Below, one piece after another: positions 43,436-53,920 of a stretch of 64,000 nucleotides of DNA. The stretch is from Ustilago trichophora (lineage: Eukaryota > Basidiomycota > Ustilaginomycetes > Ustilaginales > Ustilaginaceae): assembly GCA_900323505.1 (NCBI GenBank), contig OOIN01000021.1, forward strand, positions 310,001-374,000. Reading direction: 5' to 3'. Positions within the stretch are counted from its first letter, which is position 1; each line of letters starts with the position of its first letter. Position numbers and translations under genes: made by a program. Under the pieces are notes generated by a model. The model was given only the letters and a program-made list of their open reading frames with translations. It was not told the DNA's origin and ran no database searches.

Positions 43436-44146
43436 CACATTTGCAACCTTGCTTGCCTACAGACTCCTACTTTCTGCTCATTCTTTTCCTTTTTGCCAAG
43501 ACCGTCCGCCACAGCAGTCTGGAACTGCTTGAATGAGCCATTCTTGTGTAACTAAGTCTTTCTTGAAAATCTGCCAGCGAATCCGTCCTACCTTGCCGAT
43601 ATCTAGGAGTGTGTGGGTTGATATGCACACCCGACCAATCGCTCGGTCGTATCCCACCAAGACCAATTTTGTACGCACCCACCTACAATCCGACTCTGGG
43701 TTTTCGGTTGGGCTCCACCAACTGGAATTGCGACCAACAGCACGCGCAAACAAAGCCGGTTGGTGCTCTCTGAGGTAAAATGCAAACTTTTCGGCATGTC
43801 CAGTACATACAGTGTTCTCACACTGAATTTTTGTGATCAGAGACAATACACACCGTCTCACAGAAAGTGGGTCATTTGCACACGTTCCGCTTGATCAGTG
43901 TCGCTGCCTGTGTGTACTCAGATGCGACGGTGGGACTTCGTAAGAGCCCCACCCGTGGTAAGTTCGGTGGCACACTCAAAAGCTGCTCAGAGGGACTTCA
44001 GGTGTGACTCTCGCTGAGCGAGTCCGGCTCTTCTGCACATATACCTCCGAAATCGTGTATCTTCGTCTTTCTCTCCAGCGTCCAACCAGCACATTCCTTT
44101 TGACCTCTCTTGGATTCCTACACACTCCTTTACAAGACACAACAAG
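43436..44146. promoter_or_regulatory. Upstream region of gene I, second copy of the H/I promoter block
   Basis: About 43,650-43,980 is the partner of the block upstream of pseudogene H. A CATATA element lies at 44,038-44,043, about 105 bp before gene I. No gene is seen. Confidence 0.5.
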
Positions 44147-44884
44147 ATGTCCTCCCAAGCCACGAAGCTGGTCTTCGTCTTACTGACGCTTGCTGCTGTT
44201 GTCAACGCTGCTGTCTTACGAGCAGTTGGCCTACATCCGGCGATGCTTCAAGAGCGCTCCATCTTCTCATTTCGTGACACCAAAGTCGGATATGACTCGC
44301 TAAACAACGACTACTTTGGCAGCGAGTACAGTCCCTACTTTGACAGCCCACCACCACTCGAGGCTTACCAAAAGTACCCCGAAACATACTTCTACGACGG
44401 CAAACCCGTCCTTCAAGCCAAATACGGTGTTGGTCTGAGCCAGAAGAAGCTCAAAGAGATGTATAAACAATTTGGCGGAGCCTATGTCACTGATCATCGG
44501 GGAGAAAATCCGATAGCCATCGGAACGTCATTGAAACCACCCGCGAAAGATGAAGGTCTGATTAAATACTTGAAAGATCGAGACTTTGTCAGGACGAATT
44601 TCGGCAGAAACGCTGCCCTCGCTGCGTACGGGCATGATGCGAAGCCGCTCAAGGTATCAAAGTGGACGTGGAATCCGTTCAGGTCCACGGAACCGGACGT
44701 GACCAGCGAAACAAGTTTAAGAAACATGAGGTACAGACTCAACAATGGCAGAAGTATCAACGTTTCGAACAAGAAAGGTAGCACGTTCATCATCTCAAAG
44801 GACATACTTGGTAAGAATATGGAGCTGGATGTCTGGGGAGAACTCAAAGGCGACTTCTCGAAACTTTCGAAAGTCCGCTTTTGA
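44147..44884 (+). CDS. Secreted protein, class 2 member I (candidate effector)
   Basis: 245 aa. Signal peptide about 1-22 (V-F-V-L-L-T-L-A-A-V-V-N-A-A). Class 2 mark Y-D-S-L-N-N-D-Y-F at 49-57; module 1 G-K-P-V-L at 85-89, then Q-F-G-G-A-Y-V-T; module 2 F-G-R-N-A-A-L-A-A-Y-G at 152-162, K-W-T-W-N-P near 172-177, then a final strand region with L-D-V-W-G-E-L. It is nearest to pseudogene H. The C-terminus is basic. Function unknown. Confidence 0.82.
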   Translation: MSSQATKLVFVLLTLAAVVNAAVLRAVGLHPAMLQERSIFSFRDTKVGYDSLNNDYFGSEYSPYFDSPPPLEAYQKYPETYFYDGKPVLQAKYGVGLSQKKLKEMYKQFGGAYVTDHRGENPIAIGTSLKPPAKDEGLIKYLKDRDFVRTNFGRNAALAAYGHDAKPLKVSKWTWNPFRSTEPDVTSETSLRNMRYRLNNGRSINVSNKKGSTFIISKDILGKNMELDVWGELKGDFSKLSKVRF

Positions 44885-45558
44885 ACCACTAAAGACCACT
44901 GAGCCAAGATGGGGTTTCCGCCCATACTCGTGACTTGGTCCGCAAACGTTTCATGTTCTCTCCTCGTCTCTAGACTGGATTTCACAGCAGTCCGGAACTG
45001 CTTTCAAGTGTCATTCTCCGTTCGTACCAAAACAATTGCCTTCCAAATCAACAACTTTGACCACAGATCGTCGAGTGTTAGTGTGGTGTGCGCAGTTGAG
45101 AGGGAGATCACATCAATGCAAGTTTCGAATCCAGGTGTTCTTTGGACGGAACTGCGAGAGTTCTGCTCAATCAACGAGGCTTTATTTGGTCAGGTGTGGG
45201 ACGTCTGGAAAAGTGGCAGTAACAAGGGCGAAATGGTGTGGGGATAGTGCATCACGGGTGGGTCTTGCTGGTGGGCGACAGACAGATGAAGAGGTCGGTG
45301 GCATCATTGTTACCTTCGATGGCTCTCAGGTATTCAATTGAAGCCAGCTCACAGAGATCTGCAGGTTCCCGCTTTGCCAGATTCGTGGTGGGATAGAAAC
45401 TCTGCCGGTGGACCCTGGATCAAATTCTGAAAGTGTCGTTCTACTCGGTCGGCGAAAAATGCGATCCGGCTCGTTCTTGGAGCACTCTTCAAGGGTCGTA
45501 CAATCTACACTTGTTCTCCCCTGACCTCTCCGCGCTTTCTTCAAACACGGGAACAGAC
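44885..45558. other. Intergenic upstream of gene J
   Basis: 674 bp without a supported gene. The gene J frame is open upstream to 45,433, but the leader-like start is at 45,559. Confidence 0.45.
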
Positions 45559-46305
45559 ATGTACTCTCACCCTAACAAGCTCATTTTTGTCGTACTGGTA
45601 CTTGCGACCATTACAAGAGCTGCTGCTATCGGCTCAAACACATTCCGCAAACGCATGCTTGCGACAGATGTCAGCAGCGAGAAAGACCGTATACCCTTCG
45701 AGCAACTACGCAGTGACTTCTTTCAACACAATCCCAGGCTGGCTCAAGCTTTCTCCTCCTCGGTATTGGAGCAGTTTTCAGATACATTCTTTTTCAAGAA
45801 GAAGCCGGTCTTTCAAGCATATCCTCAATTCGGTGTCAGCCAGTCTAGATTGCGGCATGCTTACGACTCGTTTGGCAAAGTTCACGTTTCAAATGCAGAG
45901 CAAAGTCGCTTTCTGACCATCGAGCCCAAATATCGATTCCCTTCAGGCGTAAAAGCTGCAGACGATCAGAAGCTTGCACATGACGTTTTGGCTAGCTTTG
46001 TGCGTCGTAAAGAGTTCATCAAAGAGCATTTTGGCAATGATGCTGCTCTAGTCACGTATGGTTGGGACCTCACACCGACAAGAAAGGCAAAATTCGGACT
46101 TGGACATCCTCGAGATGCTTTGCGAGACATGAGTGCAGGGACAAGCTACACAGTGATCAGAAAGAGGCTAAGTGAAGAAGGGTGGGCGGTACTTGCATCT
46201 AGGAGCGGTAAAAGCCGCCTGCGGCTCGTATTGCAACCACAAGGCTCGATCCATCCTTCAGTCTTCGGTGAGCTGAAGTCGGCTGCCCAAGAGCTTCACA
46301 TTTGA
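45559..46305 (+). CDS. Secreted protein, class 2 member J (candidate effector)
   Basis: 248 aa from ATG 45559, which starts directly at a signal peptide (I-F-V-V-L-V-L-A-T-I); the longer frame would bury it. A Kex2-like dibasic site R-K-R-M lies at 30-33. Class mark F-E-Q-L-R-S-D-F-F at 47-55; module 1 K-K-P-V-F at 81-85 and F-G-K-V-H-V-S-N-A-E at 105-114, shared with K, L and pseudogene M; module 2 F-G-N-D-A-A-L-V-T-Y-G near 158-168; final F-G-E-L-K. Function unknown. Confidence 0.82.
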   Translation: MYSHPNKLIFVVLVLATITRAAAIGSNTFRKRMLATDVSSEKDRIPFEQLRSDFFQHNPRLAQAFSSSVLEQFSDTFFFKKKPVFQAYPQFGVSQSRLRHAYDSFGKVHVSNAEQSRFLTIEPKYRFPSGVKAADDQKLAHDVLASFVRRKEFIKEHFGNDAALVTYGWDLTPTRKAKFGLGHPRDALRDMSAGTSYTVIRKRLSEEGWAVLASRSGKSRLRLVLQPQGSIHPSVFGELKSAAQELHI

Positions 46306-47689
46306 TCTTCTTCACAGTCACCTCACAGCAGACCTTGTTCTTCGTTGTCAGGATAATAGGTCCAGAGCCCTCAACACAGTGATACTCATGGTCTCTTCTA
46401 CCCTAGCACGTAGTTCTCAGCCGTTGTTTCAATGTGCACCTCCCTGTCTACTTTCTCAATAAAGAGCATGACTCGTTCGACAGTCGCTTCGTTGCGGTGG
46501 GCTGGGCAACAAACACTTCATTTGCACCCTCGTAAACCTGTGCTTGTAACCTCACAGACTAGTACGCACCTTGAGAGCCACCTCGGAATCGTTTGAGCGG
46601 AAATGCAGCACGTTAGCGTAAAGCTTTGATGGCTATCGAAAACAAAAATCTCCCACCCCTGTCAAATACATACGTTTTTGAGGTGTTCCTGTGGTTCGGC
46701 ATTCGCCAAGGGCACTAACAGGCATGCGACACAAAAGTACAACTAGATACTCTTTGTATGTCCTGATCCCCGGTGCAACTACAACGATGACCTGATTTCT
46801 GCAAACGACCTCCTCATCGCGACATCTAAATACGCGTCGCGATCAACATTTGCTCATCTTCCCAGACAAGAGCGTCACAGCCAGAGTAGCTGAATCCACA
46901 TAAGGCAGACAGAGGTGATTCGTCAGATTGCTTCACATGGTGGTAAAAACACTTGGACTTCCGCACGATGTAGTGGCCGGTAGTCCATAAAGTCTTCTGA
47001 TTGCAAAGGGTCGACGTGTGAGAGCCTTTTGTCGAGATTCGCTTGGGCTCGGGCACACGTCAATCTGTTGTCGCTTCTCCAGATGACTATCCTCCACAGT
47101 CTGTCTCGGCACCAAAACTCATGACGGAGACTACGAGTCGATGTGATGATGCTCAGGCCGGTCCATGCGAAAGTATCAGACCATTTTATCCTCTTCTCGA
47201 GGTGATTTCGTAAGCTGACGCTGAGGCACGTCGAAGCAAGTATCGACCGGTCTAGAAGGCGACTTGAGCAAAAGCAGACTCGATCAAAATCATTTGTGGC
47301 TACTCTCAGTAGTGGGGTTGCTCCCACGCTTTACGCTCAACTAGTCGCACGGTGGATCGACGACAGCAGCGCAAGTTCCCGTGCTTCCCTGTGACATGAA
47401 TGCGCGGTCTGCAATTGATTCCCACCAACACCGGCTTACGTCCAAAAGTGCGCTTTTTGATTAGTGTCGTTGTCAAGAAACTTTGCCACTGAGAACGATG
47501 AACCCACACAATGCACCTGCTCTAGGACTAACAGGAGACTCACTTATTAGAAGTCAAGAAGAGCGCAGACGAGAATTTTCTGCAGGGCTCGATATTGCAG
47601 CTGCTCACTACTTCCTCCTTTGATTGTATTATTCTATATCACGAACATCAAGCCTGAGAGCAATTGCCTAAGAAGCACCGATTCCCATA
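46306..47689. other. Intergenic with an orphan promoter-like duplicate, upstream of gene K
   Basis: A 1.38-kb gap. About 47,205-47,370 matches 48,672-48,850 upstream of gene L (shared CTGACGCTGAGGCA, GAAGCA, ACTTGA-C-AAAGC, GACTCGA and CACGGTGG in order). Frames at 46,826-47,509 on the minus strand resemble no protein. No gene is seen. Confidence 0.5.
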
Positions 47690-48463
47690 ATGCGATGGAT
47701 CCAAGGAGCTCAGCTCATTCGAGTCTTCCTAGGACTGGCAGCAGTGGCTAAAGCTGCAGTCCCACGCTACTCGGTAGAGTTTGGAAAACGCATGGAGGGA
47801 GGCAGCGCACATGACGACCACATTCACTTTGATCAGCTTCACAGCCGGTTCTTCCAGCACAAACCTGCAGCTAATCGCCCTGATACGCCTACTGTCTTGA
47901 GGATGTATCCTGAAACGTATTTCGCCCACGGCAAGCCACTCTTCTTTGCGGATCAAGACTCTCACCTGAGCAGGGCTGGGCTCCTTCAAGCATACAATCT
48001 CTTCGGCAAAGTCCACGTTTCAAACGCTGAAGGAACGCGCCACTTGACCATTGTACCAGATATTGGTCAATTTGGTACAGATCCCAAGCCGAGGATATCG
48101 GAACCTGGCTTAGGTATTCTTGCTGCCGGTTTCAAGACGATCGAGAATCACTATGGAAGGGCTGTTGCGCTTGTGTCGCAAGGAGCAGACCTTGGCCAAG
48201 AGGATGGCGAGCAAGGATTGCGGTTCCAAACACCCAAGTGGACCACAGTCGAGCTCACGGAGCCGATGCCTTCCAGCCCGTTTTACAAGATCTCGAACCT
48301 CCGCCGCCTGCTCAAAGCACAGCGCTACTTGCTATTTACGAGCCAGTTGAATGAAAACATACAATATGGAGTCCGGCTGACTGCTCTTGGTCAAGTGCAG
48401 GGAAGAAGTTTTGGTGACAGCAAAATCGTGCTTCGCGAGGCTGCAAACTTACTGCGTCCTTGA
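47690..48463 (+). CDS. Secreted protein, class 2 member K (candidate effector)
   Basis: 257 aa. Signal peptide about 1-22, Kex2-like G-K-R-M at 32-35, class mark F-D-Q-L-H-S-R-F-F at 47-55, module 1 G-K-P-L-F-F at 81-86 with L-F-G-K-V-H-V-S-N-A-E. Module 2 begins at H-Y-G-R-A-V-A-L-V-S and carries P-K-W. Gene L is almost the same size and shares most of these segments exactly, including the bases around the start codon (CATAATGCGATGGA). K and L are the most recent duplicate pair in the array. Function unknown. Confidence 0.83.
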   Translation: MRWIQGAQLIRVFLGLAAVAKAAVPRYSVEFGKRMEGGSAHDDHIHFDQLHSRFFQHKPAANRPDTPTVLRMYPETYFAHGKPLFFADQDSHLSRAGLLQAYNLFGKVHVSNAEGTRHLTIVPDIGQFGTDPKPRISEPGLGILAAGFKTIENHYGRAVALVSQGADLGQEDGEQGLRFQTPKWTTVELTEPMPSSPFYKISNLRRLLKAQRYLLFTSQLNENIQYGVRLTALGQVQGRSFGDSKIVLREAANLLRP

Positions 48464-49108
48464 TAACCTAGAGTCAAGTTAACACGGCCTTGATCGAACA
48501 TGGCCCCGTGGAATGTCCTCTCTAGGCTCAATTTGGCAAAGGCTGGCACTTATTGACATGCTTGTATTCCTCAGCTGAAAAGATTACGATGCTCAGGGAC
48601 TCTACAATGTGGTGATGCTTAGACTGGCCCAAGAATGAGTATGTGACCTCGCTCGTCTTCTGTTTGAGGTGGCTTGGTTAGACTGACGCTGAGGCATGTT
48701 GAAGCACGCAGTGACCAGTCCAGAACATGACTTGAACGAAAGCCGACTCGACGACTTCATTCGGGACTGCGCTTTTTGTCATCGTTTGTGGGGTTCTTCC
48801 CTCGAGTTACACCTCAAGTGGTCACACGGTGGAATAGCGCATGCCCGCACTGCAGCTGGTCCCCATCAGCATCCAAATGAGTGGGGGTACGCTAAGGGTA
48901 GTTGTTGACGCCAAGATCGACTCCCCGATGGAACGAAATGGATCAGGGCTATCTGTAAGGAGAGATTGGAGCTTCGATCTGCTACGGAATGCGTAAGAGT
49001 GTACGTTCAGTCCTTCCGACAGCTGACCTTGGTACATTCTGTATCCATCCAATCATTTTAGCCTCCAAGCCTCAATACAGTCCCGCAGAAGAAGCAAGAC
49101 GTTCCATA
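48464..49108. promoter_or_regulatory. Upstream region of gene L, duplicated from that of K
   Basis: Contains the K/L promoter duplicate at about 48,672-48,850. The gene L frame is open upstream to 48,989, but alignment with K sets the start at 49,109. Confidence 0.5.
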
Positions 49109-49882
49109 ATGCGATGGAATCAGGGAGCTCGGCTCCTCCAACTTTGTCTAGGACTGGCAGTAGTGGCTACAGCCACTGCCCCTCGCTATTCGGAAGAGCT
49201 GAATGAGCGCATGGAGGGCAGCAGCCAAAACGGTCCCGACGACCGTATCCGCTTCGATCAGCTTCACAGCCGATTCTTTCGGCATCAACCTCAAGCCAGT
49301 GTTCCTGATGCGCACACCATCTTGAGCATGTATCCTGGCACGCCCTTCTTCAACGACAAACCCCTCTTCTTTGCCGATCAAGACTCGTACCTAAGCAGGG
49401 CTGGGCTTCTTCAAGCGTATGATCTCTTTGGCAAAGTTCATGTCTCAAACGCGGAGGGAACACGCCACTTGACCATTTGGCCAGACGATGGAACACTTGG
49501 TCTCGATAGCAAACCTTGGATGTCCGACAAATTATTAGATCGGTTCTCTGCTGGCATCAAAGTGCTGGAGAATCATTTTGGAAGGGCTGTCACTCTAGTG
49601 TCTCGTGGGGCAAACCTGGGTCAAGCGGTTGACGAAGAAGGTTTTGAAACTCCTGAATGGCCCAGAGTGGGGGCGTCGGATGCGATGCCTTTCGATGAGA
49701 ATCTCACAAAAGAATACATCCGCCTCCTTCTTCGTCAAAAGCGTTTCTTGAACTTTTCAAGCAGATTGGAGCCAGAGATCAAGTATGGGGTTCGTGTGGA
49801 TTCTTTTGGTGGAGTACAGGGACGAACCTTTGATCGCGAATATGTTATTTATGGCGAGGTCATGAAATTGCTGCGTCATTGA
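49109..49882 (+). CDS. Secreted protein, class 2 member L (candidate effector)
   Basis: 257 aa, chosen start ATG 49109 by identity with gene K around the codon. Signal peptide about 1-23, N-E-R-M at 32-35 (the Kex2-like K-R is changed to E-R here), class mark F-D-Q-L-H-S-R-F-F, module 1 D-K-P-L-F-F with L-F-G-K-V-H-V-S-N-A-E, module 2 H-F-G-R-A-V-T-L-V-S and P-E-W-P. The C-terminus reads I-K-Y-G-V-R-V-D-S-F-G-G. Loss of the dibasic site relative to K may change processing. Function unknown. Confidence 0.83.
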   Translation: MRWNQGARLLQLCLGLAVVATATAPRYSEELNERMEGSSQNGPDDRIRFDQLHSRFFRHQPQASVPDAHTILSMYPGTPFFNDKPLFFADQDSYLSRAGLLQAYDLFGKVHVSNAEGTRHLTIWPDDGTLGLDSKPWMSDKLLDRFSAGIKVLENHFGRAVTLVSRGANLGQAVDEEGFETPEWPRVGASDAMPFDENLTKEYIRLLLRQKRFLNFSSRLEPEIKYGVRVDSFGGVQGRTFDREYVIYGEVMKLLRH

Positions 49883-50690
49883 CTGTCTATACGCCAAAAT
49901 TCAATGCCAAACTCTTTCCTTATTGTGAACAACCCCGCATATTCCTGTTCTTCTCTAGAGTCGATTCAGCATAAAGCTGTCACTCGACGCACTTGTACTA
50001 CTCTTCCGGAGAGGTCGGGATGGTCCTAGCCAGACAGAAGCGTGGTTTGAGTTCTGTTTTCACGTCTCGCCTGAGACCTCGGTGCTGCTTGCCTGCACTC
50101 AAGCGCCTACTCACCGTGAGCTTATCTTTTCTTTTTTTCTGAGAACCGCAGGCTCACCATTTTTCTGCCATTTTCTACTGTACCCTTGCCTGATCTTCTC
50201 TAGCTTCCCTTGCAACATTTATTTGGTCTTGTTACCAGACAATGCGAAACCCCTGTGCTTTTGAGGTGCAACTTTCAGTCGCAATACAGTGCGGTCATGT
50301 AGGAAAAAGTGAGGTTTCTTAGGTGGCCCGTTCACACGTTTTCCAAATCTCAATGGCACCCACCTGGTCTCTCTGAAATTCGACAGCAGTTTCCCACCCT
50401 CTTCGAGAGAGCATAACAACCGATGCCGTAATCGGTCTGAAAGGGGAGCAATATGTGCATTCAGCCTGAAACTTCATTTTTGATGCTGCAGCACGCACGC
50501 TCTGGCACAACCAAGCAGATTTCGAGGTCTTGGTGGGCTTGAGAAAGGCTCGACTTTTGAGGGGACTGTTCGTACGACTAGAGGCCTATCCTCGAGCAGC
50601 ACAAGAGCGGTCATAGAAGAGCAACGACACCGCGACTTTCCGTTCCAGCATCTCTGACGTCCGGTGCGTCTCAGACCTTCAGCTTCGAGC
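49883..50690. other. Intergenic between gene L and pseudogene M
   Basis: 808 bp with no gene or repeat that I can support. Confidence 0.4.
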
Positions 50691-51476
50691 ATGCTGTGGC
50701 ACAAGATATGGAGGGTAGCCTCTGCCTGCTGCGTCCTTGCAGCCCGGGTCAGAGCTGCTTCTACCTCCTCTTTAGTGCCCCTTCTGAGGTGAGTCGATCA
50801 GAATGACCCACCAGTCTACAGACGAGGCAGCGATTACATCGCTTTCGACGACCTGCGCAGCAATTTCTTCGATCATCGCCCCAATTCCCAAACTCCTAGC
50901 GCTATCGACGCTGAGGAGATGTATCCCAACACCCATTTTTTCGAAGGAAAGCCTCTCTTCTTTACTGACTCTGCCAATCCTCTAAAGAGATCTCAGCTCC
51001 ACGAAGCCTATACGTAATTCGGAAAGGTGCACGTCGCCAATGTTGAGCAACGTCGATTTTTGACCATTTTTCAGACTGGTCATAACTCCAACGTTCAGCC
51101 GATTATCACCTTTGACGGCATACTCGACAAAGTAGCTCAAGCAATAAGAGTACTCGAGAAACATTTCGGGACAACTGCTGCAGTTATGACTAATGGTCCA
51201 GATGTTAACTTTGAGGAGATATCTGGCGACGTATATCCATCGCCACTGCCACGTGTGCCATACTGGAAGTTCGAGTCTGCGACGCCCGTCCCACAAGACA
51301 CATACAGGAGCTCAACAGAGCTCAGGAAGCGGATTCGACAGCAGGGGTTCGCAAAGATAAGCAGCAAGGACGGTGAATCAGCGATGGCTCTGTACCTTAC
51401 ACAAGATTCGTTGATCCGACCAGAGTATTTCGGGAAGCTCGACACCTTTTGGGAAGACTTGCGTGTCCTTGAGTAG
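50691..51476 (+). pseudogene. Class 2 pseudogene M with two in-frame stop codons
   Basis: The frame from ATG 50691 to the stop at 51,474 spans 262 codons with no frameshift and aligns to K/L throughout, but it carries TGA at 50,790-50,792 and TAA at 51,015-51,017. The first follows an intact leader; the second replaces one codon directly before F-G-K-V-H-V-A-N. Marks kept: F-D-D-L-R-S-N-F-F and G-K-P-L-F-F. A GTGAGT...CTACAG segment of 33 bp spans the first stop and would be in frame if removed, but it is shorter than normal fungal introns. The second stop has no such escape. I call it a recently inactivated gene. Only the last 149 codons remain as an open frame from 51,027. Confidence 0.78.
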
Positions 51477-52083
51477 AACATCTTTGCGATTCATTGTAAA
51501 GTTCAGTTGCGACAGTATTTCAGCGGCATTGCGCCTTCTTAAGTTTTCACACTATCATGAAGCTTTCGACAATGCTGTAGAGCTCGCGCCAGACCCCCAC
51601 CGTTCCACTCTTTTTCCTCAGCCGCACTGAGTTGCCACCACTTCTACCCACTTCTTGCTACTCTGTGTTAAGGATTCAAGGCAAGAGAAACGTTTGAATG
51701 CTTGACACACTCGAATCTATCGAAACCAGCTGTGTCGTAAATATGAGTATCGAATCAGAGCTCAAGAAGCACGCTAGGTAGACTAAGCGTATGAGACTAT
51801 GAGTGAGCATCGAAGCTGTGATCTTTAATTATTCTGACAACAGAAGACACAATCATGACGCGGACGAATCGGGCATACAAAGAGCAACGAAGATGGGCTA
51901 TTCGAGTTCAGCCGAGTCCCTTACGTAGATCCAAAAGAGCCGCGCAAAGTCAACCCAGCTTCGGTGGGGATGCAAAGTCAAAAGGCCCCACAGGGTTCAA
52001 ATTCACTCCTTTCCTTCCTCTCCTTTCCTCATCAGAATCTTGAAATCGACCACCGACCGCAAACGAAAGCAAGGTAAAAAACA
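51477..52083. other. Intergenic upstream of gene N
   Basis: 607 bp, with a C/T-rich stretch at about 52,000-52,030 likely to be leader. No gene is seen. Confidence 0.4.
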
Positions 52084-52836
52084 ATGCTTTTGCTCGCTTA
52101 TCTCCGGCTCGGAATCCTGGCATTCACTGCCGTTTCCCTGTCTCTGGCGGCTGATCGCATGGACTCTCATCACCTTTATATTCATGGACGGCCAAGACAA
52201 GTAGTCACCTATGATGAGCTGAGCCGAGGCTCGTTTCATCCAGATACAGGCCTACATCCGCTTACATTGGGCGATGGACTACTGCTTTATCAGGCACACA
52301 AAACGAGAGTGTTCCACAAGGGGATCCCTATACACTTTCGGCACTCTGATCGAGGCTATAACCTTGACAAGCTTCAGCGGGGATTCGCCGATTTTGGCGA
52401 GATTCACCTCCTTGAAGACCCTAAAGATCCTTCAAAGACATTGACGATCAGCAAGGATGCCAATGAACAAGTAGTCACCCGTCAAGCTGAGCGAGCAGTC
52501 CACGACCATGCCGTCCAGATCCGTACCGTTCAACAGAAATATGGCGACTTAGCAGCAATTACTGCTTATGGATTCAAATTCGATCCCGTGCCTAAAAAGA
52601 AGTGGCTACTCTTCACAAAGACTCGCCCCGTTCCGGAATGGGAAGACGTCCGGAATGCAGTCCCTGTACCCAGAGATATGCCTATTGAGGATGCAAGGGC
52701 TCGTATTGACGCGCAGCGCTTTCTCAAATTCAGCGCCAGCGACGATGGAAGCGCATTCGGCATTCGACTTCTGAAAGATGGAACGCAGCAAGTTCAACAT
52801 TTCGCAAGCGAGCTTGCAGTGTTTCTCCCTCATTGA
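52084..52836 (+). CDS. Secreted protein, class 2 member N (candidate effector)
   Basis: 250 aa. Signal peptide about 1-22 (A-F-T-A-V-S-L-S-L-A-A). Class mark Y-D-E-L-S-R-G-S-F at 43-51; module 1 G-I-P-I-H-F at 80-85 with D-F-G-E-I-H-L-L; module 2 K-Y-G-D-L-A-A-I-T-A-Y-G at 152-163, P-K-K-K-W, then R-F-L-K-F-S and F-G-I-R-L. No K-R-M site. Module 1 spelled G-I-P-I-H-F is the closest bridge in class 2 to the G-x-P-I-F of class 1. It is the last full gene before the transposon. Function unknown. Confidence 0.82.
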   Translation: MLLLAYLRLGILAFTAVSLSLAADRMDSHHLYIHGRPRQVVTYDELSRGSFHPDTGLHPLTLGDGLLLYQAHKTRVFHKGIPIHFRHSDRGYNLDKLQRGFADFGEIHLLEDPKDPSKTLTISKDANEQVVTRQAERAVHDHAVQIRTVQQKYGDLAAITAYGFKFDPVPKKKWLLFTKTRPVPEWEDVRNAVPVPRDMPIEDARARIDAQRFLKFSASDDGSAFGIRLLKDGTQQVQHFASELAVFLPH

Positions 52837-53478
52837 TGCTCAAAGACTTGCTAGCAGCCTCTTTCTACCACCAACTCTGTTCGGCAAGCCGAGAACGACT
52901 TTTCTCTTGTTTTGTATGCTGAGCATCAAACCATCTCATTATTCTCCCACTTCGCGAGCGCCAATCTGTCGCAGTGCACGTTCTCATAGTATATCATCGC
53001 TCTAGTCACCTGACAAACCCGTCTCCTTTGAAATCACGTTGCTCCTGCGCATTTTGTGATGCCATGAGCAGCTGCATGCGATCGTCCCACCATGATGTGT
53101 GTGCGAAAATGCTTCACTCTTGAGAGACACCACCGCGAAGTGGGTTGCTGACCGTCGCTCGGTCTCTGTTCCAGCTCGAGATTGTGTCCCGAATCATTGT
53201 GAGGAAATGTCTCAGGTTGCCCAGTGTCAGCGTGGACAAGATGAAGTTGTTGGATACTTAGACCTTGGCTCCCGTGCACTGGACCTCCTTTGTGCCGCAC
53301 TCTGTCTTATGTATCATGGGCGTTTATGAAAGGGAACCAGATACCGAGGGCAAGATACAGCACCAGCTATTCGACCTCCACAACAATCGACTTATATTCC
53401 ACGGCATCTGAAAGGAACCTCGACGAGACGTCTCCAGCAAGCAATACCTTGCGGTATTTGGGGTCCGGGTGGGGTACC
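52837..53478. other. Intergenic between gene N and the signal-peptide stub
   Basis: 642 bp with no supported gene. A TTATATTC element at about 53,391-53,398 lies roughly 85 bp before the stub's ATG. Confidence 0.35.
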
Positions 53479-53568
53479 ATGCTATTTTCTGCACTTTCTG
53501 GATACTCTCTTACTGTCACATGTCTCGCTGCTGCCTCGGCGGCTCATAAAATTCAACTCGTCCTATGA
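53479..53568 (+). pseudogene. Possible effector stub: signal peptide followed at once by a stop
   Basis: ATG 53479 opens 29 codons reading like a secretion leader (M-L-F-S-A-L-S-G-Y then a hydrophobic stretch ending A-A-A-S-A-A) and then stops. It has the position and spacing of an array gene, but no class 2 body follows. The transposon starts about 350 bp downstream. It may be a decayed gene, a tiny secreted peptide or chance. Confidence 0.35.
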
Positions 53569-53920
53569 GCTTACTCTTCTTTACACATTCGTGTACTCAC
53601 GCACTTTTGATCCAACTTAGCGAGAATCGACTAAAGCTGGCTCCCTGCAGCCATGACTGGATGGCAACAATTGTCGTTAAGATCAGCAATCTCAAAATTT
53701 CATTTCTACCCCTTTAGCATCGCACACCACAATTGCATAGATATGATGAGATTGAGGCTAGACCCGTGAGGCCTTGAGCTCGATGAGGCTCCCAGCCCGC
53801 CGTAAAGGGGCTGGTCGAGCGCAGAGGGCGAGCGACAAAGGCAAAGGGAGGGGAACAAGGTGGGGAGTGCTAAAATCGCTAGGCAGTGCCTAGCGACGAG
53901 TGCAGAAGATGATGGTACTA
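53569..53920. other. Left flank of the transposon with a perfect 21-bp palindrome
   Basis: TCGCTAGGCA-G-TGCCTAGCGA occupies 53,876-53,896, 24 bp from the transposon end. No gene is seen. Confidence 0.6.
53876..53896. repeat. Perfect inverted repeat, 10-bp arms, 1-bp spacer
   Basis: The arms are exact reverse complements. The site lies just outside the transposon. Its role is unknown. Confidence 0.9.

Noticed and set aside
50788..50820. 33-bp GT...AG segment in pseudogene M as an intron
   Set aside because: Shorter than fungal introns are known to be spliced, and the second in-frame stop would remain.
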